Positions 6,640 to 13,948 of a stretch of DNA of 36,172 nt are shown in pieces. A program made the translations under genes and the position numbers. The notes beneath the pieces were generated by a model. That model ran no database searches, was not told the DNA's origin, and saw only the letters and a program-made list of their open reading frames with translations. This DNA comes from Fibrobacter succinogenes (GTDB lineage: Bacteria > Fibrobacterota > Fibrobacteria > Fibrobacterales > Fibrobacteraceae). The DNA lies in contig CACXMH010000038.1 of assembly GCA_902768715.1 (NCBI GenBank), forward strand, positions 1 to 36,172, read 5' to 3'. Positions within the stretch are counted from its first letter, which is position 1; each line of letters begins with the position of its first letter.

Positions 6640-8880
6640 ATGAAAAAGTGCAACCATTGTGGAAAAATTCTCAAAGACACGGCAAAATTTTGCTCCAATT
6701 GTGGGCCGACTTTTGTTAGTGAAATCATAACGGTCGAAGACGCCAAGGCTTTTGCTTCTAGTGAAATCTGTCCCCAATGCGGGACTCCGATTAAACCCGG
6801 TAAAAAATTCTGTGGCGCTTGTGGTGCAAAAATTGAGGGGGCTGATTCGCAGCAGGCTCCTAAAACGGAAAATGCTTCGCAGGATAATTTTACCTTGCTT
6901 GGCTCCTATATTCGTTGGAATATCTTGGATGGCCAAATCGCAGTAAAGATTGATGAAAAAGATATTGCAGCCTATGGTAAGGTAAAGGGTTTGCAGGTGC
7001 AGGATGGTGCCAAGGCGCTCTTCTTTGTTGAAGGAAAATTTGTGGTCGAACTTGAAGCTGGTAGCTATTCCTTTAAAGAACTGGGAGCGAATGACAATTC
7101 TCCCCATGTGGATAATCCGGGTATAGTTAGACGCTTCTTCAATAATATTGTTGGATTCTTTTCTGGCCGCAGTCGTGAACGTGCCGAGGCCGCAGGGCTT
7201 TCTGCTCAGGTAAATGCAAATGTTCCCCGAGTGTCGATCGTCTTGATTCGCGATACAAAGTTCCCGTTGTTATTTGATTTGAAGGATATGCCTACGGCGA
7301 ATTTGCAGAGCGATGTAGTATTGCATGCTTTGTGCAAGATTTCTAATGTAAATGAGTTTTATAGAACACTGCTTTTGGATAAGAAGTTCGTTTGCTATGA
7401 CGAATTTTCTAAGAAAGTAAATCCGCTTGTTCAGAATGCACTTCGCAATGTGTTGGCCAAAGTAACTCCCGATCAAGTGGTGGGTGATTTGGCTCTTTAT
7501 GGTGAGGTGTTGCAGAAATTGCAGGATATCATGGCTCAGGTGTATCCGTTTGTAACCGTGACGGATGTCTTGGACATGAGCGCTTCTCGCGAAGACTTGG
7601 ATAAAATTCGTAAGCTTAAGGAAGAACTCTACGTTTCAGAACTTGAACTCGAACAGCTTACAAAGCGTAATGATTTTTTGAATCGTTTAAAAGACGAGAC
7701 GAATGCGCAGACTCTGCACGAAGCGCAAACGCAAGTTGAATTTGTTGATGCAATAGCAAAAATTGACCAGCAAAATGAGCTGAATCAATTCGAACGAGAA
7801 AAATTTGCAACAATGCTTGCCGGACAACGCCGACTGCATAATGCCAAGTCTGAAGATGAAATTCAAACGGCACTATTGGAGCTAAAGAAAAGCCAGTTGC
7901 TTCGAGATGAAGAACTTGACAATCTTGAGCACAATAAGCGTCAGCGGACCGATTTGCGCAACTTGAACGACGCTCAGATTCTTGCGTTGGCAACAATGAA
8001 CAACGAACAGGTTCTTGAACGTCAAAAAACGTTATGGGAATTTGAAATCGGTCAAAAACGCCTTGAAAATGAGTTGCAACTGCGCAGAACGCAGGATGTT
8101 TACGAAGACAATCGTCGCGAAAAGGATTTGGAATTTTCGGCTCGTAGTCGTAAGACATCTATGGAACTTGAAAAAGAAGAAATGCAGAACCAGATGGATC
8201 TGCTTCGCCAAGCAGAGACAATTCGAAATGAACGCGAAGATGCCGAACACCGCCGTGCCGAAGAAACCCGTGCTGCAGACCGAGCCCATGAAGAAGAAAT
8301 GCGCCGCCTGTTCCAGAATATGACTGTTGAACAGATTATGGTTGCCAATCCGGACTTGACTCCCGCAGCAGCCGAAGCGATGAAGGCAAAATTTGAAGCC
8401 GAAACCGCAGTGGCCCAAAATGGGAAAATCGAAGGATTGATGAAGGACATTCTGCAAACAAACCGTGAAGATCGTGCTGCAGAAATAGAAAGAATGCAAC
8501 AAGCCAATAACGCAAACAATGCCAATATGCAACAGATGATGCAGATGTTTGCACAAATGAGTGCAATGGGAATGCAGACTGCGGCAGGTGCGACACAGGC
8601 CAAAATGCAATCCCAGGCAGAAATAACAAACATTTACAAGGATCAGGCACAAAAGGCTCATTCCGATGCCCAGAAGGAAAATGACCGAATTCTTCATGGA
8701 ATGGAAACGACCGTTCGTGCCGTTGCCGGGATGAAAAATTCTCAAAATCAACAGAATAATCGCCGTAAGGATGTCGAAGATAGCACAGACACAGTTGTCT
8801 TGGAACAGAAGTGTCCGAATTGTGGAGCCTCTTTAGAAGAAGGAACATCCTTTTGCGAAGAGTGTGGCGCAAGCGTGTAA
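6640..8880 (+). CDS. SPFH/band-7-like coiled-coil protein with zinc ribbons at both ends
   Basis: The protein has 746 residues. Two N-terminal zinc ribbons (C4, C7, C18, C21 and C44, C47, C58, C61) precede an SPFH-like region at about 85-320 (FVVELEAGSYSF, IVLIRDTKFPLLFDL, YPFVTVTDVLDMSAS). A long Glu/Arg/Gln-rich coiled coil covers about 320-560, then a Met/Gln/Ala-rich stretch, and a third zinc ribbon at the extreme C-terminus (C725, C728, C739, C742). No transmembrane helix is evident. SPFH proteins assemble into large membrane-associated rings, and zinc-ribbon SPFH proteins such as B. subtilis YdjI occur with PspA-like partners. AAAAGGAG (6626-6633) sits 6 nt before the ATG. It probably forms the scaffold of the cassette; the shared ribbons may mediate assembly (inference). 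Confidence 0.8.
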   Translation: MKKCNHCGKILKDTAKFCSNCGPTFVSEIITVEDAKAFASSEICPQCGTPIKPGKKFCGACGAKIEGADSQQAPKTENASQDNFTLLGSYIRWNILDGQIAVKIDEKDIAAYGKVKGLQVQDGAKALFFVEGKFVVELEAGSYSFKELGANDNSPHVDNPGIVRRFFNNIVGFFSGRSRERAEAAGLSAQVNANVPRVSIVLIRDTKFPLLFDLKDMPTANLQSDVVLHALCKISNVNEFYRTLLLDKKFVCYDEFSKKVNPLVQNALRNVLAKVTPDQVVGDLALYGEVLQKLQDIMAQVYPFVTVTDVLDMSASREDLDKIRKLKEELYVSELELEQLTKRNDFLNRLKDETNAQTLHEAQTQVEFVDAIAKIDQQNELNQFEREKFATMLAGQRRLHNAKSEDEIQTALLELKKSQLLRDEELDNLEHNKRQRTDLRNLNDAQILALATMNNEQVLERQKTLWEFEIGQKRLENELQLRRTQDVYEDNRREKDLEFSARSRKTSMELEKEEMQNQMDLLRQAETIRNEREDAEHRRAEETRAADRAHEEEMRRLFQNMTVEQIMVANPDLTPAAAEAMKAKFEAETAVAQNGKIEGLMKDILQTNREDRAAEIERMQQANNANNANMQQMMQMFAQMSAMGMQTAAGATQAKMQSQAEITNIYKDQAQKAHSDAQKENDRILHGMETTVRAVAGMKNSQNQQNNRRKDVEDSTDTVVLEQKCPNCGASLEEGTSFCEECGASV

Positions 8881-8889
8881 TAGGGAAAT

Positions 8890-9741
8890 ATGGGTAAAGT
8901 GAGAAATGAAACAACATACCCCAAAAGAATAGAATCTCACAGAATAGATTCTCTCGCTATGCGCTTTGTCCGCGCAAAGTTTCCCAGTTATTGGATTGAT
9001 AGAGACTTAAGCGAACGTGATTATGGCATTGACCTTGCTATAGAAATATTTAATCAGAAAAACAATAGTGTGGATTCTGAAACATCTACGGGCTTATTGT
9101 CTCTAATTCAGGTCAAAGGAACAACCATTCCACTAGAAAAGCGAGATGGGTATTATAAATTTTCGAATTTTCCTGTTAGAACGCTTAATTATGCAATGCA
9201 ATTTAAAATACCATTCATTTTAATTGTTGTTTCAGTAAACAGGGATTCTTTGTTAAATTCGACTGCACATTTTTTGTGGCTACAAGATTACATCAGAAAA
9301 GATGGATATGGCTGCTTAAGGAAAGATTGGCGGCTGCATAAGAAAATTACTCTGAGAATTCCTATAGAAAATGATTTTGTTCAAAAGCAGTCTTTCTTTG
9401 AAGATTGTGTTAAAGAAGACCATTTTGAAATGGAAAAAATAGATGCAGTAAAGAAATACTATCAGATAAAATGTTATACAGAAAGTATTTCCAATGTTGG
9501 CAATTATGAACTCGTAATGGATATGTGGCTTGATTTGCTTGCATCGATTGATAAACTAGATTTTATGAAAAAGGAATATGATATCGATGATGATTTTGAT
9601 ATTGCTTTTGATATAGAAAAAGTAAAAAAACTTTGTTTGGCAATCAAAAAACAAAAATCTATAGTCGAACATCAAAAAATTTTATTACAAGAATCTTTTA
9701 AGAAAATAGAGTATATCATTTATGATAATTTTGATGAATAG
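8890..9741 (+). CDS. DUF4365 family, PD-(D/E)XK nuclease-like protein
   Basis: The protein has 283 residues and no signal or membrane segment. The N-terminal 150 residues match DUF4365: IDSLAMRFVRAKFPSYWIDRDL, then DYGIDLAIEIF with D44 and D48, then LIQVKGT with Q74 and K76. The D...QxK arrangement is the active-site signature of the PD-(D/E)XK nuclease fold, which includes DUF4365. The C-terminal 130 residues are helical, Lys-rich and unassigned. The start lies 9 nt after the SPFH gene, with AGGGA ahead of it. The DNA is the most AT-rich of the cassette (13 G/C in 9601-9660). It is the last gene of the cassette and the likely nucleic-acid effector; activity is not shown by sequence alone. 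Confidence 0.8.
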   Translation: MGKVRNETTYPKRIESHRIDSLAMRFVRAKFPSYWIDRDLSERDYGIDLAIEIFNQKNNSVDSETSTGLLSLIQVKGTTIPLEKRDGYYKFSNFPVRTLNYAMQFKIPFILIVVSVNRDSLLNSTAHFLWLQDYIRKDGYGCLRKDWRLHKKITLRIPIENDFVQKQSFFEDCVKEDHFEMEKIDAVKKYYQIKCYTESISNVGNYELVMDMWLDLLASIDKLDFMKKEYDIDDDFDIAFDIEKVKKLCLAIKKQKSIVEHQKILLQESFKKIEYIIYDNFDE

Positions 9742-9785
9742 TTTTTTGTAAAAACTGGAAGAAAATTTCGTGGGAAAATGCGAGT

Positions 9786-9820
9786 AGATTGCTTCGGGGC
9801 ATTTGCCCCTCGCAATGACG
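9786..9820. repeat. REP-like imperfect hairpin
   Basis: ATTGC (9788-9792) and GCAAT (9812-9816) enclose GGGGC (9796-9800) and GCCCC (9805-9809). The two-part stem has small bulges and no T-tract, and ends in CAATGACG. It is in the 130-bp gap after the DUF4365 gene and resembles a short intergenic repeat more than a terminator. Confidence 0.5.
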
Positions 9821-9871
9821 ATGAAATTTGACAAATCTGTAGACCAATGCGATTATGAAAGGAGACGCTCT

Positions 9872-10492
9872 ATGAAAAGAATCTTTTTGCTTTTACTCGC
9901 TATTTCTGCCTTGGCTTTTGCCGATAAGCCATCCGGCGTGTGGCGGTTCGCCCGCACCAATTCCATGCAATCTACAGCTTGGAACCATCCAGGCGAACTT
10001 ATTGACCTTGGCGATAGGCAAGTCTGCCATTATGTCGGCCAGATTAACTTCCCGGCAAACCGTGACGGCAGATGTGACGACATCCTCATTCTCCACCTGG
10101 CGAAAGCACAGGCGATGGAGGAGAATGGTAAGATTATCGGGTTGTACTGCGCCTACGACTGGTCTTTTCCCGATATGGGCGGCAATTTTCTGACCAATGA
10201 CGTGTATCGCGAGAATTGCCCGGATATCTTGGCTGCGGTGAATGGTGGGTTCGATGTGATTGGCGAATACTGGTTCAAGCCCATGGAAAACCAGACCATC
10301 TATTACGAGGACGGCAAGCCTATTAAGCAGACTTTGTCAAACACGCGGGAAACCTTGGACAGGTTCGATAAGAAATACGAGAACCAGATTAGGTATCGCG
10401 ACACATACGACTGGATACAGCTGAAGCCCGGCTACGGATGGGACCAATGGGAGAGACCGGGAAGCGTCTATGGAAAACGGATGGGTAAATAA
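9872..10492 (+). CDS. secreted protein of unknown function
   Basis: The protein has 206 residues. The ATG at 9872 is chosen because AAAGGAG (9858-9864) precedes it and the encoded N-terminus (MKRIFLLLLAISALAFA) is a clear signal peptide with cleavage near ALAFA-DK; the open frame extends 23 codons further up without such support. There is no lipobox, so it should be periplasmic or exported. The mature part is rich in Trp, Tyr and Asp, with few cysteines, and ends in WDQWERPGSVYGKRMGK. I do not recognise a family. GC content is higher than that of the cassette just upstream, so it may belong to a separate unit. A 49-aa membrane protein follows after 20 nt. Confidence 0.8.
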   Translation: MKRIFLLLLAISALAFADKPSGVWRFARTNSMQSTAWNHPGELIDLGDRQVCHYVGQINFPANRDGRCDDILILHLAKAQAMEENGKIIGLYCAYDWSFPDMGGNFLTNDVYRENCPDILAAVNGGFDVIGEYWFKPMENQTIYYEDGKPIKQTLSNTRETLDRFDKKYENQIRYRDTYDWIQLKPGYGWDQWERPGSVYGKRMGK

Positions 10493-10512
10493 AAATGCCT
10501 AAACGCTAGACT

Positions 10513-10662
10513 ATGGAAACTCTCATTTTAGTGGCGATAGCTGCCGTCGTGACCCTATGTCTTCTAGTGCTCCTTGTGGTGGCGACCATAAAGGTCTTCT
10601 TTGCAGTTTTGTCTTTTCTGCTTGTCGTTGTGGGATTTATTGTTTTAGGGATAGTCGTCTGA
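10513..10662 (+). CDS. 49-aa two-helix membrane protein
   Basis: This short gene starts ATG GAA ACT CTC and ends TGA. The product is almost wholly hydrophobic, with two membrane segments (LILVAIAAVVTLCLLVLLVV and VFFAVLSFLLVVVGFIVLGI) separated by a short ATIK turn. It lies between two unrecognised genes on the same strand, 20 nt after one and 6 nt before the next, whose weak ribosome site (GAGG) overlaps its stop. It has no clear Shine-Dalgarno of its own. Small hydrophobic proteins of this type may be regulators, toxins or holin-like; nothing here decides. The reading frame and spacing support a real gene. Confidence 0.6.
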   Translation: METLILVAIAAVVTLCLLVLLVVATIKVFFAVLSFLLVVVGFIVLGIVV

Positions 10663-10668
10663 GGAAAA

Positions 10669-11283
10669 ATGCTGAACCTGTTCAAACACCAGTGGCTTCC
10701 GGACTACATCCGGGAATACATCTTGAAGAAATTCCCAACGAAGCACTTCAAGGTGACCTTCGAGATAAACGGTAAGGATATACCGATGGACCAGGTTGTG
10801 GGCGATGAGCGCAACATCAAAAAAGGAACTGTCACTTACACCGATGCCGAAGGAAATTCTACAATGAACTGGTTGTTCCTATACAAGGGTGAAATATCCT
10901 TCGACTCGGTGGACCATGCGGTGGATAATTTTACGCTCGAAGGCATTGAACCCGGCGTGCGCAAACTTCCGCGGGTAGGCAAAAAAGAGGTTGTCGAAAA
11001 GTACCGCAGGACGCTCAAGAAAAAACTCTCGGATGCGATGGACTACTGCCCAGGATCTTTTTTGGACAGACTTCACGAATACCCCATTACCGACATGCCC
11101 CGCTGGCGCCGCAAGCGCATCTTGAACCTGCTCGCCAACATGAGCGAAGACGGAATTCCCGCCTTTGTCAGTTTTGACTTGGACAACGCATCGCTTAGCC
11201 AGCTGGAACAGTTCAACGAGGAACTGGAACTCGCCATGATGATGGAAAACAAGTACGAGCCCGAACTGGATACGGAGGGATAG
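10669..11283 (+). CDS. hypothetical soluble protein
   Basis: The protein has 204 residues with no signal peptide or membrane segment. The N-terminus (MLNLFKHQWLPDYIREYILKK) looks like an amphipathic helix. The middle is beta-like (VTYTDAEGNSTMNWLFLYKG). The C-terminal half is helical with basic and acidic patches (YRRTLKKKLSDAMDY, RWRRKRILNLLANMSEDG), and the tail is acidic. GAGG at 10661-10664 gives a short but possible ribosome site that overlaps the stop of the 49-aa membrane protein, so the two are probably co-expressed. I recognise no family. Base composition is like the chromosome rather than the AT-rich cassette. Confidence 0.75.
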   Translation: MLNLFKHQWLPDYIREYILKKFPTKHFKVTFEINGKDIPMDQVVGDERNIKKGTVTYTDAEGNSTMNWLFLYKGEISFDSVDHAVDNFTLEGIEPGVRKLPRVGKKEVVEKYRRTLKKKLSDAMDYCPGSFLDRLHEYPITDMPRWRRKRILNLLANMSEDGIPAFVSFDLDNASLSQLEQFNEELELAMMMENKYEPELDTEG

Positions 11284-11348
11284 ACACGAAAAAGTACGCT
11301 CTCAACATTCCTAAAGCCGTATTACAAACAAATGGGAGATGACCCTTT

Positions 11349-11864
11349 ATGAGCGAGAAAAACAGAAGCGCCCGGTTTCCGAGTTATGCAATCCTCACGG
11401 CTGAAAACAACTCCATAGATGGTTTCACAAGCACTCTCCAAGGCGGTAAATACCCGTTTCGCAGAGTAAAAGAGTGTTCCGTAGTCATCGGGGGAATCTG
11501 TTTAAGTTCCGTGAAACATATTGCAGATTTTTATGGACTGCAATCGTTTGTCTTTATCCGTCGAGAAAAAGATAGCGAAGTTGTCTGTGAAATGTGGGCC
11601 AAGGGTTTTGCTGGGAAATTCAACAAAGTTGACGGGCGGAATGAAAATAATTTCGTGACAGCATTCGAGATTGACGTCGACATCAACGCGGCGATGGACT
11701 ATCTTGACGCATTCCTTGAAATCTGCGTGGTTGGAAAGGGTAATTACGGCAAATTATTCGAGGGGTTAGGCGGCGGCCCCAAGACCGCACGATACTATTG
11801 GCAGTGCCGTTGCACGGGCATGGCGGGTGCCAAGTATGACCCCGATGGTGTTGTCATGGATTAA
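11349..11864 (+). CDS. hypothetical soluble protein
   Basis: The protein has 171 residues. GGGAG at about 11334-11338 lies some 10 nt before the ATG. It is a mixed alpha/beta sequence with no signal or membrane segment. Noticeable parts are SVVIGGICLSSVKHIADFYG, then FVFIRREKDSEVVCEMW, and a Gly-rich segment FEGLGGGPKTARYYW near the end. Cysteines are scattered and do not form a zinc motif. It is the last gene before the repeat-rich gap ahead of radA and stands 65 nt after its neighbour. I recognise no family and propose no function. Confidence 0.7.
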   Translation: MSEKNRSARFPSYAILTAENNSIDGFTSTLQGGKYPFRRVKECSVVIGGICLSSVKHIADFYGLQSFVFIRREKDSEVVCEMWAKGFAGKFNKVDGRNENNFVTAFEIDVDINAAMDYLDAFLEICVVGKGNYGKLFEGLGGGPKTARYYWQCRCTGMAGAKYDPDGVVMD

Positions 11865-11869
11865 AGGAA

Positions 11870-12012
11870 TATGCCCCTTTTATTTGGGGCGGGTGTCAAA
11901 GGAGTATTTTTCTGATGCTTATTTTTTCTCTAAGATTTCCCAATGCCCACCGAAATCTCCACCGTTTCGCTTGATTATACTCTGTTACTTCAGTTTTTTG
12001 GTAAGGGGCATA
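11870..12012. repeat. 10-bp inverted repeats 123 bp apart (possible small inserted element)
   Basis: TATGCCCCTT (11870-11879) is the exact inverse of AAGGGGCATA (12003-12012). TA dinucleotides form both outer ends. The stretch between has no gene. The left arm also forms a local hairpin, GCCCC/GGGGC, which may act as a weak terminator for the gene ending at 11864. It could be a MITE-like remnant or chance. The wider 640-bp gap 11865-12503 otherwise holds the hairpin cluster, the thrS-like 3' end and a terminator listed separately. Confidence 0.35.
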
Positions 12013-12120
12013 AAATACAATCTAACATTTTGTCAGTAAAGAGACAAGATGGATTTATCAAGCTTGCAAACGAGGCCGAGACTTAGCTTTTTTGCGTTAG
12101 GGATAGTGACCCCTTGGGGA

Positions 12121-12225
12121 CAAGACTCGCGAAGCGAGGCTTGGTTCTGGGAGGTGAGCGGCAAGCGTATGCGCAGCCGATTGCCCCCAGAATATAGCCC
12201 GACCGCACATATATGTGCGGGAACG
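12121..12225. repeat. cluster of hairpins including an 18-bp perfect palindrome
   Basis: CAAGACTCGC and GCGAGGCTTG (12121-12143) form one stem around GAA. TTCTGGG with CCCAGAA forms a longer stem around a GCGGC/GCCG core. CCGCACATATATGTGCGG (12203-12220) is a perfect palindrome. No T-tract follows any of them and no reading frame here has a ribosome site. These look like REP-type intergenic repeats or the scar of an element boundary. Confidence 0.5.
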
Positions 12226-12246
12226 CCCAAAAGACCAATATGCGAA

Positions 12247-12297
12247 ATTGCCGACTTCCTCAAGATGACGGAAGACGACCGCAAGGTTGTGCGGTAA
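12247..12297 (+). pseudogene. relic of a second thrS 3' end
   Basis: This 51-nt stretch translates to IADFLKMTEDDRKVVR-stop; thrS at 746-796 ends VAQFLEMTADDRKVVR-stop. Eleven of 16 residues are the same, the stop is the same, and the next three bases (TCA) also agree. Most base differences fall at third codon positions, as expected of a diverged but once-functional coding end rather than a recent copy. There is no thrS-like sequence upstream of it and no start or ribosome site, so it cannot be a gene now. It is followed after 66 nt by a terminator. It may be the original thrS terminus displaced by the island. Confidence 0.55.
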
Positions 12298-12307
12298 TCA
12301 TCGCGGT

Positions 12308-12344
12308 CCTGGACCCTATCGTCGCCCTGCGGGCTTCCTCCAGG
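12308..12344. repeat. REP-like dyad
   Basis: CCTGGA (12308-12313) pairs with TCCAGG (12339-12344) around a GC-rich loop that itself contains GCCCTGCGGGC. No T-tract follows. The style, ending in GGTGACA, resembles other intergenic hairpins in this window (9786-9820, 31145-31181). Confidence 0.4.
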
Positions 12345-12363
12345 GTGACATACGGTAAAATTA

Positions 12364-12394
12364 AAACGCAGACTCAAAAGAGCCTGCGTTTTTG
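12364..12394 (+). terminator. rho-independent terminator upstream of radA
   Basis: AAACGCAG (12364-12371) pairs with CTGCGTTT (12384-12391), with an inner CT/AG extension, and runs into a T-rich tract (TTTTTGCTTTTT). No intact gene ends just before it on this strand; the thrS-like relic does. It may have been the terminator of that older gene end. Confidence 0.7.
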
Positions 12395-12490
12395 CTTTTT
12401 CAGCATTCACCACAGTTCGTCTAGCCACACAAATACTGCATTTTTGTACACTATTTTTCAAAATGTCATGTTTTGTCATAGCATTTTAGT

Positions 12491-12496
12491 TATATT
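12491..12496 (+). promoter_or_regulatory. candidate -10 element of radA (leaderless)
   Basis: TATATT lies 7 nt before the radA ATG. With normal -10 spacing the transcript would begin at or next to the start codon. No Shine-Dalgarno is present, which fits. The same arrangement recurs before several other genes in this window. Confidence 0.45.
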
Positions 12497-12503
12497 AGTG
12501 CAC

Positions 12504-13898
12504 ATGGTAGCAGTAGTCAAAAACAAGTCTAAAAAAGAGCTGGTGTATCTTTGCACCGAATGCGGAAACACCACCCCCAAGTGGGCAGGCAAGTGCCCGT
12601 TCTGCGGAGCCTGGAGCACCCTGAAAGAACATTCCGTCGAAATCACGCCGGAAGGCGTCCGTTCCGGTCGAGGTTTGGGCGGGCCCGTGCATCAGGTGGT
12701 GGCCCTGAAAGACGTTGCCGCCGAGGACACCAAGCGGCTCAGTACCGCCAATAGCGAGCTGGACCGAGTCCTGGGGGGCGGCTTTGCGCCCGGCTCCCTG
12801 GTGCTTATCGGCGGCGACCCAGGCATCGGAAAGTCCACCCTGGTGCTTTCCACCCTGGCGGTAATGAACGCCGCCGGAGTCAAGAGCCTGTATGTGAGCG
12901 GCGAAGAGAGCGCCGTCCAGGTGAAACTCCGGAGCGAACGGCTGAACGTGGCCGGTAGCGACATGCTTCTACTGTGCGAAACCAGCCTGGAAAAAATCCT
13001 GGACGAGGCCCAAAAGGTCAAACCCCAGATTCTGGTCATCGACTCCATCCAGACGGTCTATAAGCAGGACCTTTCCGGCACGCCGGGTTCCATGTCCCAA
13101 CTCCGGGAATGCACCCTGGACCTGATGGTTTTTGCCAAGAACACGGGCTGCATTACCGTGCTCATCGGGCACGTGACCAAAGACGGCCAGATTGCAGGCC
13201 CACGCATCTTGGAACATATGGTAGATACGGTCATCTACTTCGAGGGCGACCGGAATCACCAGTATCGTATTATTCGCTCCATCAAGAACCGCTTCGGCGC
13301 TACCGACGAAATCGGCGTGCTGGAAATGACGGGCCACGGCCTCACTCCCGTGCTGAACCCGAGCCTCGTGTTCCTGCAGCAAGGGACACCCCCTACCCCA
13401 GGTAACGTGGTGTGCTGTACCATGGAAGGCACTCGGGCCATGCTTTTCGAGACTCAGGCCCTTGTTAGCCAGACCAGTTTTGCCGTACCCCAGCGGGTGG
13501 CAGCGGGCATCGATCCCAAGCGGCTCACCATCATCCTCGCCCTGCTAGAAAAATTCGGCGGTATTTCCATCGGAGCATCCGACGTGTTTGCCAGCATCGC
13601 GGGCGGCATGAAGGTGAACGACACTTCTTCGGACTTGGCCCTCGCCCTCGCCATCGTGAGTAACCATCTGGGGATTCCCGTGCCAAGGCAGACCATCGCC
13701 ATGGGAGAACTGGGGCTTTCCGGCGAAATCCGCAGCGTTCACCTTCTGGAACAGCGGCTGAAAGAGGCCAAACGACTAGGGATGAACCAGGCCCTGATTC
13801 CCGGAAACGGAAAACTCCCCGAAAGCATTCAGGGAGTTGAAATCGTGAAAGTCAGTACCATCGCCGACGCCGTCAAGTGGGTCATGGACCGCAAGTAA
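12504..13898 (+). CDS. radA: DNA repair protein RadA (Sms)
   Basis: The protein has 464 residues, normal for the family. RadA is a RecA-related, DnaB-type helicase that promotes branch migration during recombination repair. A zinc finger with C17, C20, C31 and C34 (CTECG...CPFCG) is followed by Walker A GGDPGIGKST with K110. The RadA-specific KNRFG motif is at 261-265, and a Lon-like C-terminal domain (VNDTSSDLALALAIVSNHL, LGLSGEIR) completes the protein. The open frame reaches upstream to 12213, but that part is the thrS-like relic and terminator region; the family start and the TATATT element support the ATG at 12504. DNA is very GC-rich (41 G/C in 12781-12840). Confidence 0.96.
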   Translation: MVAVVKNKSKKELVYLCTECGNTTPKWAGKCPFCGAWSTLKEHSVEITPEGVRSGRGLGGPVHQVVALKDVAAEDTKRLSTANSELDRVLGGGFAPGSLVLIGGDPGIGKSTLVLSTLAVMNAAGVKSLYVSGEESAVQVKLRSERLNVAGSDMLLLCETSLEKILDEAQKVKPQILVIDSIQTVYKQDLSGTPGSMSQLRECTLDLMVFAKNTGCITVLIGHVTKDGQIAGPRILEHMVDTVIYFEGDRNHQYRIIRSIKNRFGATDEIGVLEMTGHGLTPVLNPSLVFLQQGTPPTPGNVVCCTMEGTRAMLFETQALVSQTSFAVPQRVAAGIDPKRLTIILALLEKFGGISIGASDVFASIAGGMKVNDTSSDLALALAIVSNHLGIPVPRQTIAMGELGLSGEIRSVHLLEQRLKEAKRLGMNQALIPGNGKLPESIQGVEIVKVSTIADAVKWVMDRK

Positions 13899-13948
13899 CG
13901 AGGAGAATTTATCTATATTTTCGGGAAAGAAGACTAAAGGAATGAATT

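Noticed and set aside
12049-12297. 82-aa open frame ending in EIADFLKMTEDDRKVVR
   Set aside because: Only the last 17 codons resemble a protein; the rest is hairpin DNA and has no start signal. I list the end as a relic of thrS.
797-12300. Prophage or conjugative element
   Set aside because: No integrase, phage structural, relaxase or transposase gene is present; only the duplicated thrS end hints at mobility.
12213-12503. Upstream extension of the radA frame by 97 codons
   Set aside because: It crosses a terminator and repeat-like DNA, has no ribosome site, and RadA proteins begin near the zinc finger; the ATG at 12504 fits.
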